Shown: positions 48,881 to 60,971, counted from the first letter of the stretch. The stretch is 64,000 nt of DNA from Pseudofabraea citricarpa (GCA_029641185.1 JAPWGK010000014.1:1054001-1118000), one strand, 5' to 3'. Made by a program: numbers and translations. Notes: generated from the sequence alone by a model not told the origin.

Positions 48881-48942
48881 GTGCGGTGCGGTGCGGTGTG
48901 CGGTGTGAGATGTGAGGTGTAAAGTGAAGTGAAGTGAAGTGT
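48881..48942. repeat. GTGCG and AGTGA pentanucleotide arrays
   Basis: Three GTGCG units with degenerate neighbours (48881-48905), then AGTGA units (48923-48937) ending AGTGT. Confidence 0.9.
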
Positions 48943-49353
48943 GGTGGGTGGGCGAGGTAGAGTTTGACAGGGAGTAGCTCAGATGTGGGCCACCAGGCAA
49001 AATCCCATCAAATACGGTGCCGTCGGGGCATGGACATTTGACAGCCACGCCAGTAATGCCATGCCCATGGCGAATTCTGAAGGATCGAGGGAAACAACAG
49101 TCTCCGTGATATTCTTGTCCTGGGCAGGTCAGGTCAGGTCAGGTAGGGGCAGATCGGGTCGGTTTGGGCCAGCATGTACCTATGTATATAGTGAATTGTC
49201 TCAGGGTCAGCCATCTCACCGTGGGCGAGTGGTGGGCGGATCACGGGTGGAGAAACAAAAGGGCTGGCGGAGAGTGACGAGATGTTTCCAGCGTCGATTG
49301 CGAGCTTTTTTGGGGGGGGGGGACATACAGGGCATCTACAGGGCATCACTGCA

Positions 49354-49388
49354 CACTGCTCACTGCTCACTGCTCACTTCCCACTGCA
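49354..49388. repeat. CACTGCT heptanucleotide array, five units
   Basis: Three perfect CACTGCT units, then CACTTCC and CACTGCA in the same register. Confidence 0.93.
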
Positions 49389-49497
49389 CGCTGCTGCCAG
49401 CGTCTCCAGCGTGTCTTACAGGCTGATGAAGTGATGGAGGGAGGTGTTTCGCATGAGCGGCCCCCCGACGGTACTAGCTCTAGGGTCCTCTCCACCA

Positions 49498-49598
49498 CTT
49501 TTGTTTTTTCTTGTTTTTTTTTTGTTTCTTTTTTTTCTTCTTCTTTTCTCTTTTTTTTCTTCTTCTCCTTCTTCTTCTTCCTCTTCCTCTTCTTCATC
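49498..49598. repeat. Polypyrimidine tract (T/C, with TTC runs)
   Basis: About 100 nt of T and C with only a few G residues, then short TTC and CTTCC runs. Open frames here are repeat artefacts. It lies about 175 bp after an unbroken run of eleven G. Confidence 0.93.
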
Positions 49599-50078
49599 AT
49601 GGTCTTCTTTCTTTCTCAGTATGTGTGTGGGCGAGAGATGCTGGTGATGCAAAAGAGAGAGCTGATGGTGCACGTACGCTATGTGTGGCGGTGCCGCGGT
49701 TCCCTAATGTTGCCGTGTTGCCCATGCAGCGTCATGTCACTCAGGCGCGGTGATCTTTGCCAGTCACGGCCTTGGGCTCTTTGGGGCTGTGGCTGACCCG
49801 TCGCCATTTCACCCGCTGCTTTTTCTCTCTGTCTCTGGTCTTTCTCATTCTCATTCGTGATCCACCGCAACCTTCCCATCTTCCCAGACCCCTGCCATCT
49901 TTTTGTCTGCCCATGCCATACCTCCCATATGCCATGCCATGCCATGTCCCCATCTTGACCTTGACCCATGCCTCCATGCTGCTGCTGCTAAGAAATCCTA
50001 GTGCTTTCTCCTGCTCGCTCGCTCTGCCTTCTGCACAGTGCCCTCCCTCTACCCTCTTACCTCGACAGCACTGTACAG

Positions 50079-50114
50079 GCGACAGGCGACAGGCGACAGG
50101 ACAGGACAGGACAG
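50079..50114. repeat. (GCGACAG)3 followed by (GACAG)3
   Basis: Three heptads of GCGACAG turn into three pentads of GACAG, as if GC had been lost from each later unit. Confidence 0.95.
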
Positions 50115-50699
50115 GCTACAGGCATTGTGCGTGCTGTCCTGTCACTCTCACACACTCTCCCTCCTCTCCCTCTCCCTCTCCCTCTTCCCCCCCCCTCTCA
50201 CTTCATGAAAAGGTACGCTGCTTTCTACTCGGCATCCCTACACATATTTGGCCCAAGCAGTCATAGCTTCCGTCTTGTCCACCCCCCCCGTCTGCTGTTT
50301 CCTCTCCCTCGGAACAACGTCGAGGGTATGGGCCCCCCATGTCTGCTCGAAATCTCCATAAGGAACTGCCCGTCATCTCTCCACTGCATTCAGCCATCAA
50401 TCCTATAACAGTCAGCCTCCTCCAGCTTTTTTCGCCCGTACACAAGCATACCTTTACCAGATCATAATACTCGAGCTCCCTCTCACATCACACCCGCTCC
50501 ACCACCACCATCAACATCACCACCACTACCACTACCACGCTCGCTACTCACCTCCCCCCCATCGTCTCCCCCATCTTGTCGTCTCAGGTCCCATATGATT
50601 CTTCCACGACGGCACTCGCTCCATCTCGCAGCCTTCCTGTAAATACCTCAAGTTGACTTCCTGTAAGGAACGAGCTGTATTACAGCTCAACCGTCCCAG

Positions 50700-53410
50700 A
50701 TGTTTAGAAATAGGTATGCTGAAGTCTCCCCCTCCTTCCAACGTGGCTGGCGCAAGCTAGATATATGGCGTAGACTTCTACACATCACGGCGCGCATGTG
50801 TTGCCTGTGAACCTGGCTGATAGTTGTGTTCGCAGGACATCCTCCCAAAAGCCTGGCGATGAGTTCATCGCAAACTTTCGCCAGAATTTCCCAGAAGTAA
50901 GCACCGCTGCCACATCAAGTGGCTCGGGAACGACTTCTCTCGACGATGGCGTGGTAGGACATGAAACCCACGAAGAAAGGTATGTACCTATGTCTCCATT
51001 CGCACCACTTGTATGACTTGAACTTAAGCGAACGCGAACAACCAACTCTCCTGGGGACGGATACGAGAAAGAAAATCCGACTAGCTATGGTATGAAAGTA
51101 TGCTGATCGCCCTACCTCTCTAGGAATCGTAATATGAGCCACGAAAACATAAAAGATCTGGATCCGACTCCAAGAGCTCAACATGAACCATGGAGGTTTA
51201 CACCTTCCCTCCTCGACCCGAACTCCTTCGCCTTCTCGGCGTTTGCAAATCAACCTCCTGGTTATTACACGCCGACTCCGGGAGGGACCAACACCTTGTA
51301 TCACAATCAAGCTGGTGATCTTCATACTCCCGGAATGGGTATGGGTATGGGCTTGGGCACGCCATTGTCGCTCCCAACCTCAGCCGATGGTCTTCACGGA
51401 GGACCCATGATGGACATGTCTGCATTTACCCATCATATGCCTCCGCATTTCCAAAATTATAACCCATTCAGCCACCCACAGCACCACCACCAGCAGCAGC
51501 AACAGCATCATCACCAACAGCAGCAACAGCAGCCATCCTATGCACCGTCATCTTTTATCCACCAGGACACAGGCTATGAGACGATGGAGCATGATGGCTC
51601 TCCCCTGGAAGATGACGGACGGATGAACTCTATGGATGCTACTTTACAGCACAACTCTCCCATCATGAGTTTCAACCCAGCGCACTATGAAATGGCCATG
51701 TCCCAACCTATGCCACCCTCAGCGGAGAAGTTTCGGTTCCATGTCACGTTGAACGCGCCAACCGCTATGATAAAACATGCAGAAGAAATCCCTGTTACTT
51801 ATTTGAACAAGGGACAAGCCTACTCAGTTTCTATCGTCGACACAGAACCAAGATTGCCCGTGCCACCGGGGACCAGATACCGCACATTCGTCCGGATTTC
51901 GTTTGAAGACGAACAACAACGGCAACGACCTGCAACCTGTTGGCAACTGTGGAAAGAAGGTCGGGGAACGAATGAGGCGCATCAGCGCGGCGGAAAGCTT
52001 CAGGCTGTAGAATATGTTGAAGCAAACCAGCATGTCGACAGCGACGATAAGCGAACCCGAATTGATTTAGATACCGCATCCTTCGATGGCTTCTCGGTCA
52101 TCTGGACACCTGGTATCAATGGCCTAACTGAATGCAATATTGCAGTGCGCTTCAATTTTCTCTCCACTGACTTTAGTCACTCTAAGGGTGTCAAAGGAAT
52201 ACCAGTACGCCTTTGTGCGAAGACCGAAACACTTACGGATGGGTCTCCACATTCTGTCTCGGACGCCGAGGTCGCCTTTTGCAAGGTCAAACTCTTCAGA
52301 GACCATGGGGCTGAGCGGAAGCTGTCAAATGATGTAGCGCATGTCAAGAAGACGATTGAGAAGCTCAAGCAACAAATTGCACAGGCAGAAACAGGTATGA
52401 AGGATTTTGGGAAGAGGAAACGGGGCGGGACCACGGCAGAGAAGCCACAACCAAGCCAAAGACCTGGAAAGGTACAGAAACATAAGCGTACCTGGTCCAT
52501 GTCATCAGCATCTTCCGCTGGAGGACGGGTGCCTATTGAAGAGGACCTTCACTTCAAACTTCAGACAATGCAGGATATGTTCACGAGCCCTAGACCTGTT
52601 AGTATCCTGTATCTTCGAGGTTCAGAGCAAGACGATCCCGATTTGAGTCCGGTAGCATTGGTAGGAGAGCCTCTTGATCTTACCAAGGTTGATTCAAGAG
52701 AGAGTGGTGTCTGGCTTCAAAGAAGCGGCGCACAGAGTTCCACTGGGCCTTCGTCGTTGGTCTCACCATCACCGAGCTCCATGTCACTACAATCGCAGGG
52801 TATCGGTGGCACATCTATGGCAAATCAGTCTGGCCAGTGGTCAGACTTCCAATCTCTAGCACCTGCTGAGGCTCAGACATCCAATCCACAGCAACTCGCA
52901 AGCCCGCCTGACCAGCTCACAAAGATCGCGAAAAGAGATGAGCACGGAAGCCTCAGTGGATGGATAGAAGCCCTAGGGGTTGATTCTTCGTACAAGCCAC
53001 CGGTGATAGAACGGCCGATCAAGCCTGTGGCGTGCTTCTACGTCTCACATCGCGATCCTACTCAACCTGGGAAGCAACAATACTACCGCGCCATCTACCT
53101 GATGCAGCGAACTCTGAAGGACTTCACGCAGGGCATAGCTTCAAAATGGAACCTCGAGCCGACTAGAATTCTTAAAACCCTGCATGTTCTGGGGGAAAGA
53201 GGCTTAGAGGTTGAGATGGACGACGACGTTATCCAAGAGATGGCCGAGGGCCAAGACCTTATCATGGAGATCTCGCATGTTCACCATTCCCCCGCACCAC
53301 AGCAGGTCAAACGCGAATGGGAGATGGCAGTCGACGCTGTCGATAGCGATACTACGGCAACGCAGAGCGTGATTCAGACCGAAGGATACGAACTCCGACT
53401 AACCTTTTAA
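50700..53410 (+). CDS. Grainyhead/CP2-family transcription factor
   Basis: Exons 50700-50713, 50836-50979 and 51124-53410 encode 814 residues. The 14-nt first coding exon (ATG TTT AGA AAT AG) is supported because it gives MFRNRTSSQKPGDEFIANF, the conserved opening of fungal grainyhead proteins. Residues up to about 245 are rich in Gln, His, Pro and Met with polyQ/H. The CP2 DNA-binding domain covers about 251-456 (KFRFHVTLNAPTAM, then YLNKGQAYSV, RFVRIS-like RTFVRISFEDEQQR, NGLTECNIAVRFNFLSTDFSHSKG, GIPVRLCAKTE). A basic, disordered linker follows. The C-terminal 85 residues (ACFYVSHR, then YYRAIYLMQRTLKDFTQGIASKW) match the dimerisation region. In Neurospora the relative affects conidial separation and wall remodelling. 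It acts in the nucleus. Confidence 0.92.
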
Positions 53411-53952
53411 TACCCTATTTTTCTCTTCGCCTTATATATTGGTCTTTTACGATCATGTAATTCTTACGCATCTCTTCGCCCCAGGCTTGGCATGGCTGAT
53501 CGGAGTCAACGGCGTCACATTGCTTTATTCTTTTTCTATTCGAGATACCAGTTCCCCCTCCGGAACATAACATGTTACCAATACCCTTCCAAAGTTCTGT
53601 TTTAGAGAGGCTTCATGTCCCGCTGGGCTCTTTTAGGATGTTTCTTGTATTGTACTACCTTTTTCACGTATATGCCTTTTTACCTTTTTCCCGTTATTTA
53701 CAGGCTTGGATTCGGCTGGCACACAAAGATGGATTCGGTGGGCATTATACACACGACGAGACGAAGCACACGCACTGTCTCCTATGGCTCGAATAATGAT
53801 ATACAAGATAGCTGCAAAGGGAAGCTTCTGGTTGGTTTGGCGATTCTGCAGTTTCTCATCCTTGGCTTGCGAGACGGGAGGCATAGGCCCAGGGCGTCAT
53901 GCAACAATGATAACAAAATTTACATACTTCATACCTCACATATCCCGCATCT

Positions 53953-53984
53953 GTTCGTTCGTTCGTTCATTCATTCATTCATTC
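53953..53984. repeat. Compound microsatellite (GTTC)4(ATTC)4
   Basis: Four perfect GTTC units are followed without a break by four perfect ATTC units. Confidence 0.95.
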
Positions 53985-54274
53985 ACATGACGCATCGCAA
54001 CACAGAGTCGGCTGACGAGATGGCCATTATTGATTCATAAAGATGGCGTTGTTGGCTCGCCTAGGCGACACGACACGTGTTTGGGCGACTTGCAGATGGG
54101 GTGGACGCACGGTGGCCACTCATCCACCTGGGAGCAAGTCACTCTCAAACACGCCAGAGCCAGCGGGACTGCTCATTGCTCATCGCCCATCGTTCACTGC
54201 TCATTCTCTCACCACCAACAACATCCAACGCGCACCGCCCTACTACCGTACAGTACATACCCCTCAGCAGAGCG

Positions 54275-54301
54275 CTGTTCTGGCTGTTCTGGCTGTTCTG
54301 G
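54275..54301. repeat. (CTGTTCTGG)3 nonanucleotide array
   Basis: Three perfect 9-bp units. Confidence 0.93.
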
Positions 54302-57300
54302 CCCTTCTCCCAAACCTTCTGCAGACCCTCGCACAGCTGAGGCAAAAAGCCTCTCGTTTCCACATACAGCAAAGGATGCTCTGCCCACGCAAGCACCTCC
54401 ACGGCTGGACCATGTCAAACCTTGTTGATCGAGGGCCGTCGGGGTCAGCCACGAGGATCGACCAGGCGTTGTGCTTGATCCAGCTAGACGTGGCGAGTCT
54501 GGAGATACCAAGCATTTCCACATGCCACACAAACCATCAACGCTCGGAGTGCACTGCCACACAACGACCGCCATCGACATCGCAGTCGCAGAGTTCCAGC
54601 CAGGCGCCCGCAATAATCATCTGAACTCTGATGGGAGGAGGGACATGGCGAAAGAAAACGGCTGGCCCGCCGACGCTAGACGACGTCCCTACCGCTCTCA
54701 CTCATTACCTTATCTCGTTTGTGCGAGCGCTCCGTGTGCCCCTGCAATGCCACTGGAGACATCATCATTTCCAGGAACACCAATCTAACCCCCCCACCCC
54801 TTCATTTGCGTGAGCTGGCCGTCAGAGATACTAGGTGACATTGGAGATCTGATTGCCAACACATCGCATTGCAGTGTGCATTGCAGACGGCTCATGTGAG
54901 AAGGTGCAGCTCCTAGCGCCTGTGGCTCGAAGGGTCGATAGAACGCGAAGTGCTTCCACGTGCCAGGTGTGGCGGTCATCAAGAGCTTGGTCTGCTTGGG
55001 GGATGGTCATCGGTCATGGCACGAATCTCAGCGAGTGAGAACCCTCCAGCGACCGTCAAAGCAGCCTCCCGCCACAGACGGGGCTCGTGGTTTAGCTTTC
55101 GAGCTTGTGAGCCACAGCTGAGCCGTTCAAGAAGGGATCATCGGTGGGGAGGAATGGGCAAGCCTCATTTATCTTTAGAAAGATCTCCACGTCAATGACG
55201 AAAACCCAGTTGACCCGACGAGGGTTTACAAAGTGCTCAGTATTGTCCGTCCAGGCCGTTTATCCGATAGATCCGGCTCGGGGATGTGCGCAAACTTCCA
55301 GCACAAATGCAGCTTATTCCCAACGGTCCCTCACCTTACATCTTGTCACTTTTCAGGCTGAAATGGGGGCGTCAAACGAAGGTGGATTGGGGGGGTACCT
55401 TGCTCGGGTCCTCTTGGTCACCATCTGCATCTCACAAACCTATTTTTTATGGGTGCCCATGGTCAATTTCAACTCTGCAATGAGCACTTACCATTTAACT
55501 CACTACGCTGGTACTTGACAGCCAATAGTGTTGTTCTATTTTCCGCTTCAATAATTGACATGGAGTTGTGCCTCCCAATTTACGAAGCAGTTCGCTACCG
55601 AGGAGTTTCCTCAATCGTCGTGGTGCAGATTCAGGGCCAGGATGCTTCCAAGAAGTACTGTGGCTACTATTTCCGCTTTAGAGTTTTGGTAGCCCTTCTA
55701 AGAGATCAATCTCAAAGCCTGAGACATTTCCCGCGAGCACAATTGAGATCTTCTTTGTCAGCACACAAAATCATATGGATTGTTCATAAAATCAAGCACT
55801 GAGCTAAACCCAAAGTCATATGTTCCAGATACCATTTTCTGTACGTAAATTTACTTTATTTTGTCATCGAATTAGCATAGCTCATCCACCCTCTTTCAAA
55901 TTCCTTGGAAAGATGATAGCACAGTGTGCATTGATCGAGAACATGGATAAAATCCTATCTCGAGGTTTTTTCTCTTGAACTATGTCATCGCTCCCAAACT
56001 TACCTCAAATTTACTTCGTGATGCACGGAGCCATATCCACATTGTGTCAGTATGGTTGCACCTGGTATCTGCACTCGGGGGCGGTGAATTGAATCGAGCA
56101 GGAAAAATCCGAGTAACTGACTCGGTTCTCTACATACAATAAAATTATGTTTCGGCATGCCGAGTTTCCACCAGTGTCATAAAGTGGGCTTTGGTTTGGA
56201 GAATCTGCTATGACCTCATTGAGCACACAAAAAATAAGTATCCATTTTCTGGATCATCTTCGGAGCGATGGGGTGTGAATGTGAGCGCGTCTGAAACTTT
56301 TTTTGTTACGTGGCAACCTCCTTTCCTTCGAGGTTTCGCCGGTAACGAGATAGAGACAAGAAAGTCAACGCATCGATTAGCCGACCGATAAGTACAAGTG
56401 GTTAGTAAGACGACACAGCCATGCGCTATACTCAAGCATCCCAATTCTCCTACTTCATTCTGTGTGGAACCCATGGAGAAGGAAAGCTGTTCGAGTTTCA
56501 TTCGGACGAACTGCCTTAAATTTTTTATACTTTCTGTCAATTTTTACTTTCCAGGGGACAGGCTTCCAGGTTTCCAAGTGGACATGGTGGTTGGCTCCGT
56601 TGTCAAGTATACCGGCTAGGATTCTATGTTGCATCGAGAGGTTCAATATCTATTTCAATCGTCATTAAAACTGGTTGTTGGAATTTGCTACATAATAAGA
56701 CATACCCTACGTAGTAGAAGCTCGTATAGCCTATGTCGCTAGAATTCCATGCCAATGGCGAGCTAGAAGGCAGTCACTTTTTAAAGATGCATTTGGATTT
56801 CTTTTAAGGATTTTGTCTTTAATACTATTAAGTCTTTACACCGTCGGAACTTGGTGCTTTGAAGTGACCAACCTGGCAGTAGTGGCCTCACAAAGCATTC
56901 AAGAGCTCATTTGAACTTAATTTGCCAAGTCATATCCATTCATTTAAGGCAGATAACTGCACTGCCTGAACAAAACAATGTCAGAAGGAGATTATCAATA
57001 TTCCAGATGGCTAACCTGACTCGGGTGATTGATTTTATTGGCTTTACTATATTACGTATGTACTTTCTATCAGCAGCATAATGTTAAGTGGTTAATGTTA
57101 AGTGGTTATCGAGCAACTGCCCTATATCTCATCTACTAAGTACTAACGATGTCACCTCATATGTGAATTCATCCTCAAAACGAGAATCAAAATTAAAAAT
57201 CTCTAAAAGTAAGAGACTAGCAATACTTGTAATCATTCTACATCCATTACCAAACATATCCGACCATTAGTCTTCTAACCATTAACCCCCCCCTAACAGT

Positions 57301-57978
57301 AAGGACCAAAACCAACAGCAGACTTCGAATATATGCTGCAAGTCCCTGTGTTGTAACGAAGAGCACCAGCCACTAGATTGATTTAAATCGTGACTACGTA
57401 TTATTTAAGAATAACAACATAACCGATTTCCAGCAGCCTCGATAGTTAGAGGTGGGTTATACTATCTTGGAAATTATCCGAGCGGCTACTTCGCTCTCCA
57501 TAGTCTTTCTAGGTTGCGGCATGTGTTATTTATTACCTTAAAGCTACCTTGGTATATCTCTACCCCACGCGGCTGCAACCAATCCCCTGTAGACTTCCTT
57601 TCCTTAGTGAGGTATATAGGATAGGGTGTATGTGATCTTATTTTATAGATATAGTATCCTTCTTGAAGTACTTACTTCTGGTCTGTTATATGCACTGCTC
57701 AAGCCCGCTTCTCTGGCCATCGCTTATACGTTCCGCTAACGAGGACTGGTGCACAACGATGTCAGAACGACAAAACGAATACGAAGCATATAAGTCGAAT
57801 TAACTCTTATTGATCATCATTACCAGATGATTCTAGACAGCATAAAAACCCCTCTGCTGGACGCGGCTATAAACAACACAAACACCTCAACCCCATACTC
57901 CACCCCAAAAACGCTCACAACTCCTTCAATGCAACGCCGTAAAGACATGCCATGCCATTCCTCCCAACATCTTGCGAA

Positions 57979-60244
57979 TCAAACCAAAACCCCTTCATAC
58001 GCACGCTCTACTGTTCGAGTACCTACGCCAGGTACCGCCATCAATTGGCCCAAACTCTCGATTCGCCCTCCTTCGTCTTCATTCTGCAACTCGAGGAAAT
58101 CAACGAGATCACGAGCCTTCTTGGCTCCTACGCCACTGAGGCCTTTGATCATCGCAACGTCTCGGGAGTTGACGACATCTAGCAGATGTTTTGTGCGCGG
58201 GGTGAGAACTCCAACTTCAGCATCAGTATACACCTGAAGCGATGACTTAGCAGTCTGCTTCGCTCGTGGCTTTTTAGCCTTGGTGACTTTGTAGCTGAAG
58301 CTGTCGTCATCTTCGTAGTCGTTACCCCCCACCAGCCCCGTACCATTGTACTCGTCGTCGGAATCGGCACTTGCCTTCGTTCTTCGAGACTTGAGCTGTG
58401 GCTCTGGTTGTGTCACATCGAAGGATGTTGGGAGCTGCATGCTAGGAGCTGTCGCAATTGTCTTTCGACCAACTGGCTGAGTGAAAGGATCTGAGGGTCT
58501 GGCCTCATCTCTCTTCGCTAATATCTTTGCCCTGAGGTTCTCGATCTTCTTAACCAGCTTTTGTTGGCCTGGAAAGAATGGCAAGGCGAGCTCGAACATT
58601 CTCAGTGCGCTTGAATCCTCGCCTCGCTCCTTATGCTGCTTTGCCATGAGCAAGAATCTGTATCCTTCTGTTCTCGCATCTTCTGCAGCGCCGCTTTCTT
58701 CGACCTTTCTCTCCAGAGCTTCTAGGCGCCGTTGTACGGCTTCAGATATGCCATCAGCCACAGGTGGTGGAGCTTGGTCAAGAGTACGTTTTGCCAGAAT
58801 CTCGGATACTTTCTGTTCAACCATCTCTTCTATTTTTGCCGCAGATAAACCAGGAACAATCGTGGACTTAACACCAGTCGGGTTTGGTCGAGCGAGCTTC
58901 GTGGGCCGGGCACCAGCGCCTGAATCAGAAGGTCTCTTTTTGGTCGAGTTTGATCTTTGTGGTGCCCCAGCAGCTCGGGCTGCTGTGGTCTTCCCTCGAT
59001 CAGTATATACTGAGAATGCCTTCAGTGGCTTGTCCCCGCCCTTCGGTTGTGCTGTTCCATTGACAACCGTATTGTGCGCATTTGCTAGAGGTCGAAGCGG
59101 CTGCCGCTGAATATTTCCACCTGTAATTGAAACATTTGCCCTTGGATGTTGCTTAAAAACCACTTCATTTTCAATCTCCCTCACTTCTATCCTCTTTGCT
59201 CTTGAACTGACATTGAGACTGCTCAAAGTGTCTAGATGATAGCTTCTCAAGGGTGCTAGGTTCAATATCATTATCGTAATACCGTTATTCTGACCCAAAC
59301 TTAGTACTCGCGTCATCTTCGACTCTCGAAATGGAATGCGCTTGTCTCCGCGTCCAATTGCATCGATACATTGACTCAGCACAAACAAACTCTTATTGAT
59401 GCTTGCGGACTCCACCATTCGATCCTTGCCATTGTCTGTTCTTCTATTATCCTCCGACCCCGCCAGATCAATGGCTGATGCGGTACTTATCAAAGTCTCG
59501 TCACCATTGGTCTGAGTCACCTTGACCTGTAAGATCGCGTGGCTTCGACTGCTCTGGGCATTCAGTTTCGTACCAGCGGTGCTGCGATTATTGTTCGCCT
59601 CTATATACAGTCTCTCGAAATCCTTTAGGTCGTCGCAGGCGTGTTCCGAAAGTCCTACAACTATGGTCTTGCCATCTTTCTCGCGAAGTGGGAGACCTGC
59701 AAGGCTGCGTTTGTCTGGCGATTCGAAAAGATCAAAGACCTTGTCGTTGTAAATCTCGTAGTAGGATAATTGTACGGAAACCTCTGTCTCGCTGCCTGAA
59801 TCCTTCATGACCTTTCGTCCTCGCCGATAGATACCACTGAGTAGTCTGGGGATCACCCCTCGATCGGACATCTTCAGACCACCTCTCATCGTATGTGTTT
59901 TCCCCGTTCCCGTAACTCCATATGCAAAGATTGTAACATCGAGACCTTGAAAAAGAGATTTGAGTGTCGGCGCAACTGAATTTCTGTCAACCCAAGCCCA
60001 TGTAAATAATTGTTCATAGCTTGATCTTTATACCTTCGTTGGTGAATAACTCCTCCTGAGAAGTCGACATATCATAGACGCCATTGAACGTAAAGCTGAA
60101 TTCCTCAGACTCATTCTTTGGATTCGGTATGCGGACGATATTCCTCTTGCCCTCGGGGCCTTCTGCACGCACAATAACGTCTTTGCTCAGTTCCTTGTCT
60201 TTATCCAGCAATGGTCGGATCCGCGCAACGACTCGGACGGACAT
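57979..60244 (-). CDS. Kinesin-10 (Kid/KIF22-like) with C-terminal helix-hairpin-helix
   Basis: Exons 60244-60034 and 59975-57979 encode 735 residues. The N-terminal motor (about 3-335) starts VRVVARIRPLLDKD. It has P-loop GVTGTGKT at 90-97, switch I NAQSSRSH at about 209-216 and switch II DLAGSE at about 240-245. A basic disordered linker and a short coiled coil (EEMVEQKVSEILAK, then VQRRLEALERKVEE) follow. The last 75 residues contain two helix-hairpin-helix-like motifs (IKGLSGVGAKKARDLVDF and LMAVPGVGTRTVERAYEG). This motor plus HhH order is that of kinesin-10/Kid, a chromosome-arm binding, plus-end motor of the spindle. The 58-nt intron uses acceptor AAATTCAG, and the closer AG does not keep the frame. 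The P-loop has Val and Thr where most kinesins have Gln and Ser. Confidence 0.9.
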
Positions 60245-60971
60245 GATTTAATAGAGAGGAAAGAGAATGATTGAGGAGACAAGGGTTCCGTCGAAAGGTC
60301 GTGGGTATTTAGTTTATGATCGTGCCACTGTGTACACCAAGCATGCCTTCTCACAAAAACACTTCCGAGCTTTGGGGTTGCCAGGTCAACGGATGTTCGC
60401 TTAGTGCCTGTACTTCACCGCAACATTACCGCCCTCGCCGCCCTTGCCTACGCCTAGTACATAATTGGCATATGAGAGATGTAGTCCAGCGTGTGCATCG
60501 AGTTAGGCACCATGATAGATTGCATTTCATGAGAAAGATTTGAAGAATTTATAGTTGTACTTAAGTAGCCACTTATTAATGGTTCAAAGCTTGTGAGCAA
60601 ACCGTCGCTTATATTTGTGGAAATAAAGCTGCGTACGCGACAATTTATTCGTCTTCATTGTGTGTTGAGTACACATATTTTTGTTCTTGGACCCTTCAAA
60701 GATCAGAGGTACTAGGAGTTAAGGCTCTTTGGTTGTTCCATTTTTCTTGGCTATCAAGTGAATTTTTTTTTTGGTAATGTAAGCAGTCAGTGTGTGGCCA
60801 GGAAGACTCAGATGATTCCAGCAAAGACGAATGATGAACACGGATCTTAGCATTTTCATATATAAGTCTAATTTCATGGAGTGAAGGCACTATCTGCATC
60901 GATCTAACTCTGCAAATATACGATAATGGCTGGTAAGTTACACGTAACATTCTGTAGTCTAATATTACAGT
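60245..60971. other. Spacer between kinesin and MFS genes
   Basis: 727 bp between the 5' end of the kinesin gene and the 3' end of the MFS gene (both minus strand). It presumably holds the kinesin promoter and the MFS 3' UTR. No gene seen. Confidence 0.5.

Larger units (their letters stand above)
42713..50699. other. Eight-kilobase divergent gene-free region
   Basis: Nearly 8 kb between the ORP start (-) and the grainyhead start (+). No ORF here shows a known domain; the longer ones (for example 46846-46256) are biased and repeat-rich. The region is full of low-complexity DNA: purine tract 43860-43950, GGTGTCGCT copies, CT run 45815-45855, GAGCATT heptads, GTGCG, AGTGA and AGGTC arrays, a polypyrimidine tract and GCGACAG/GACAG arrays. 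It probably holds a long leader and regulatory DNA for the transcription factor gene. Confidence 0.5.
53411..57978. other. Convergent gene-free spacer grainyhead / kinesin
   Basis: About 4.6 kb. It carries a compound GTTC/ATTC array (53953-53984) and CTGTTCTGG copies (54275-54301). The stretch from about 55800 to 57800 is AT-rich and densely stopped. No recognisable gene. Confidence 0.5.

Noticed and set aside
54043..54624. 193-residue frame after the grainyhead gene
   Set aside because: Contains the CTGTTCTGG repeat and simple repeats as coding; no family.
58481..59110. 209-residue frame antisense to the kinesin tail
   Set aside because: Shadow of the kinesin linker, with no domain of its own.
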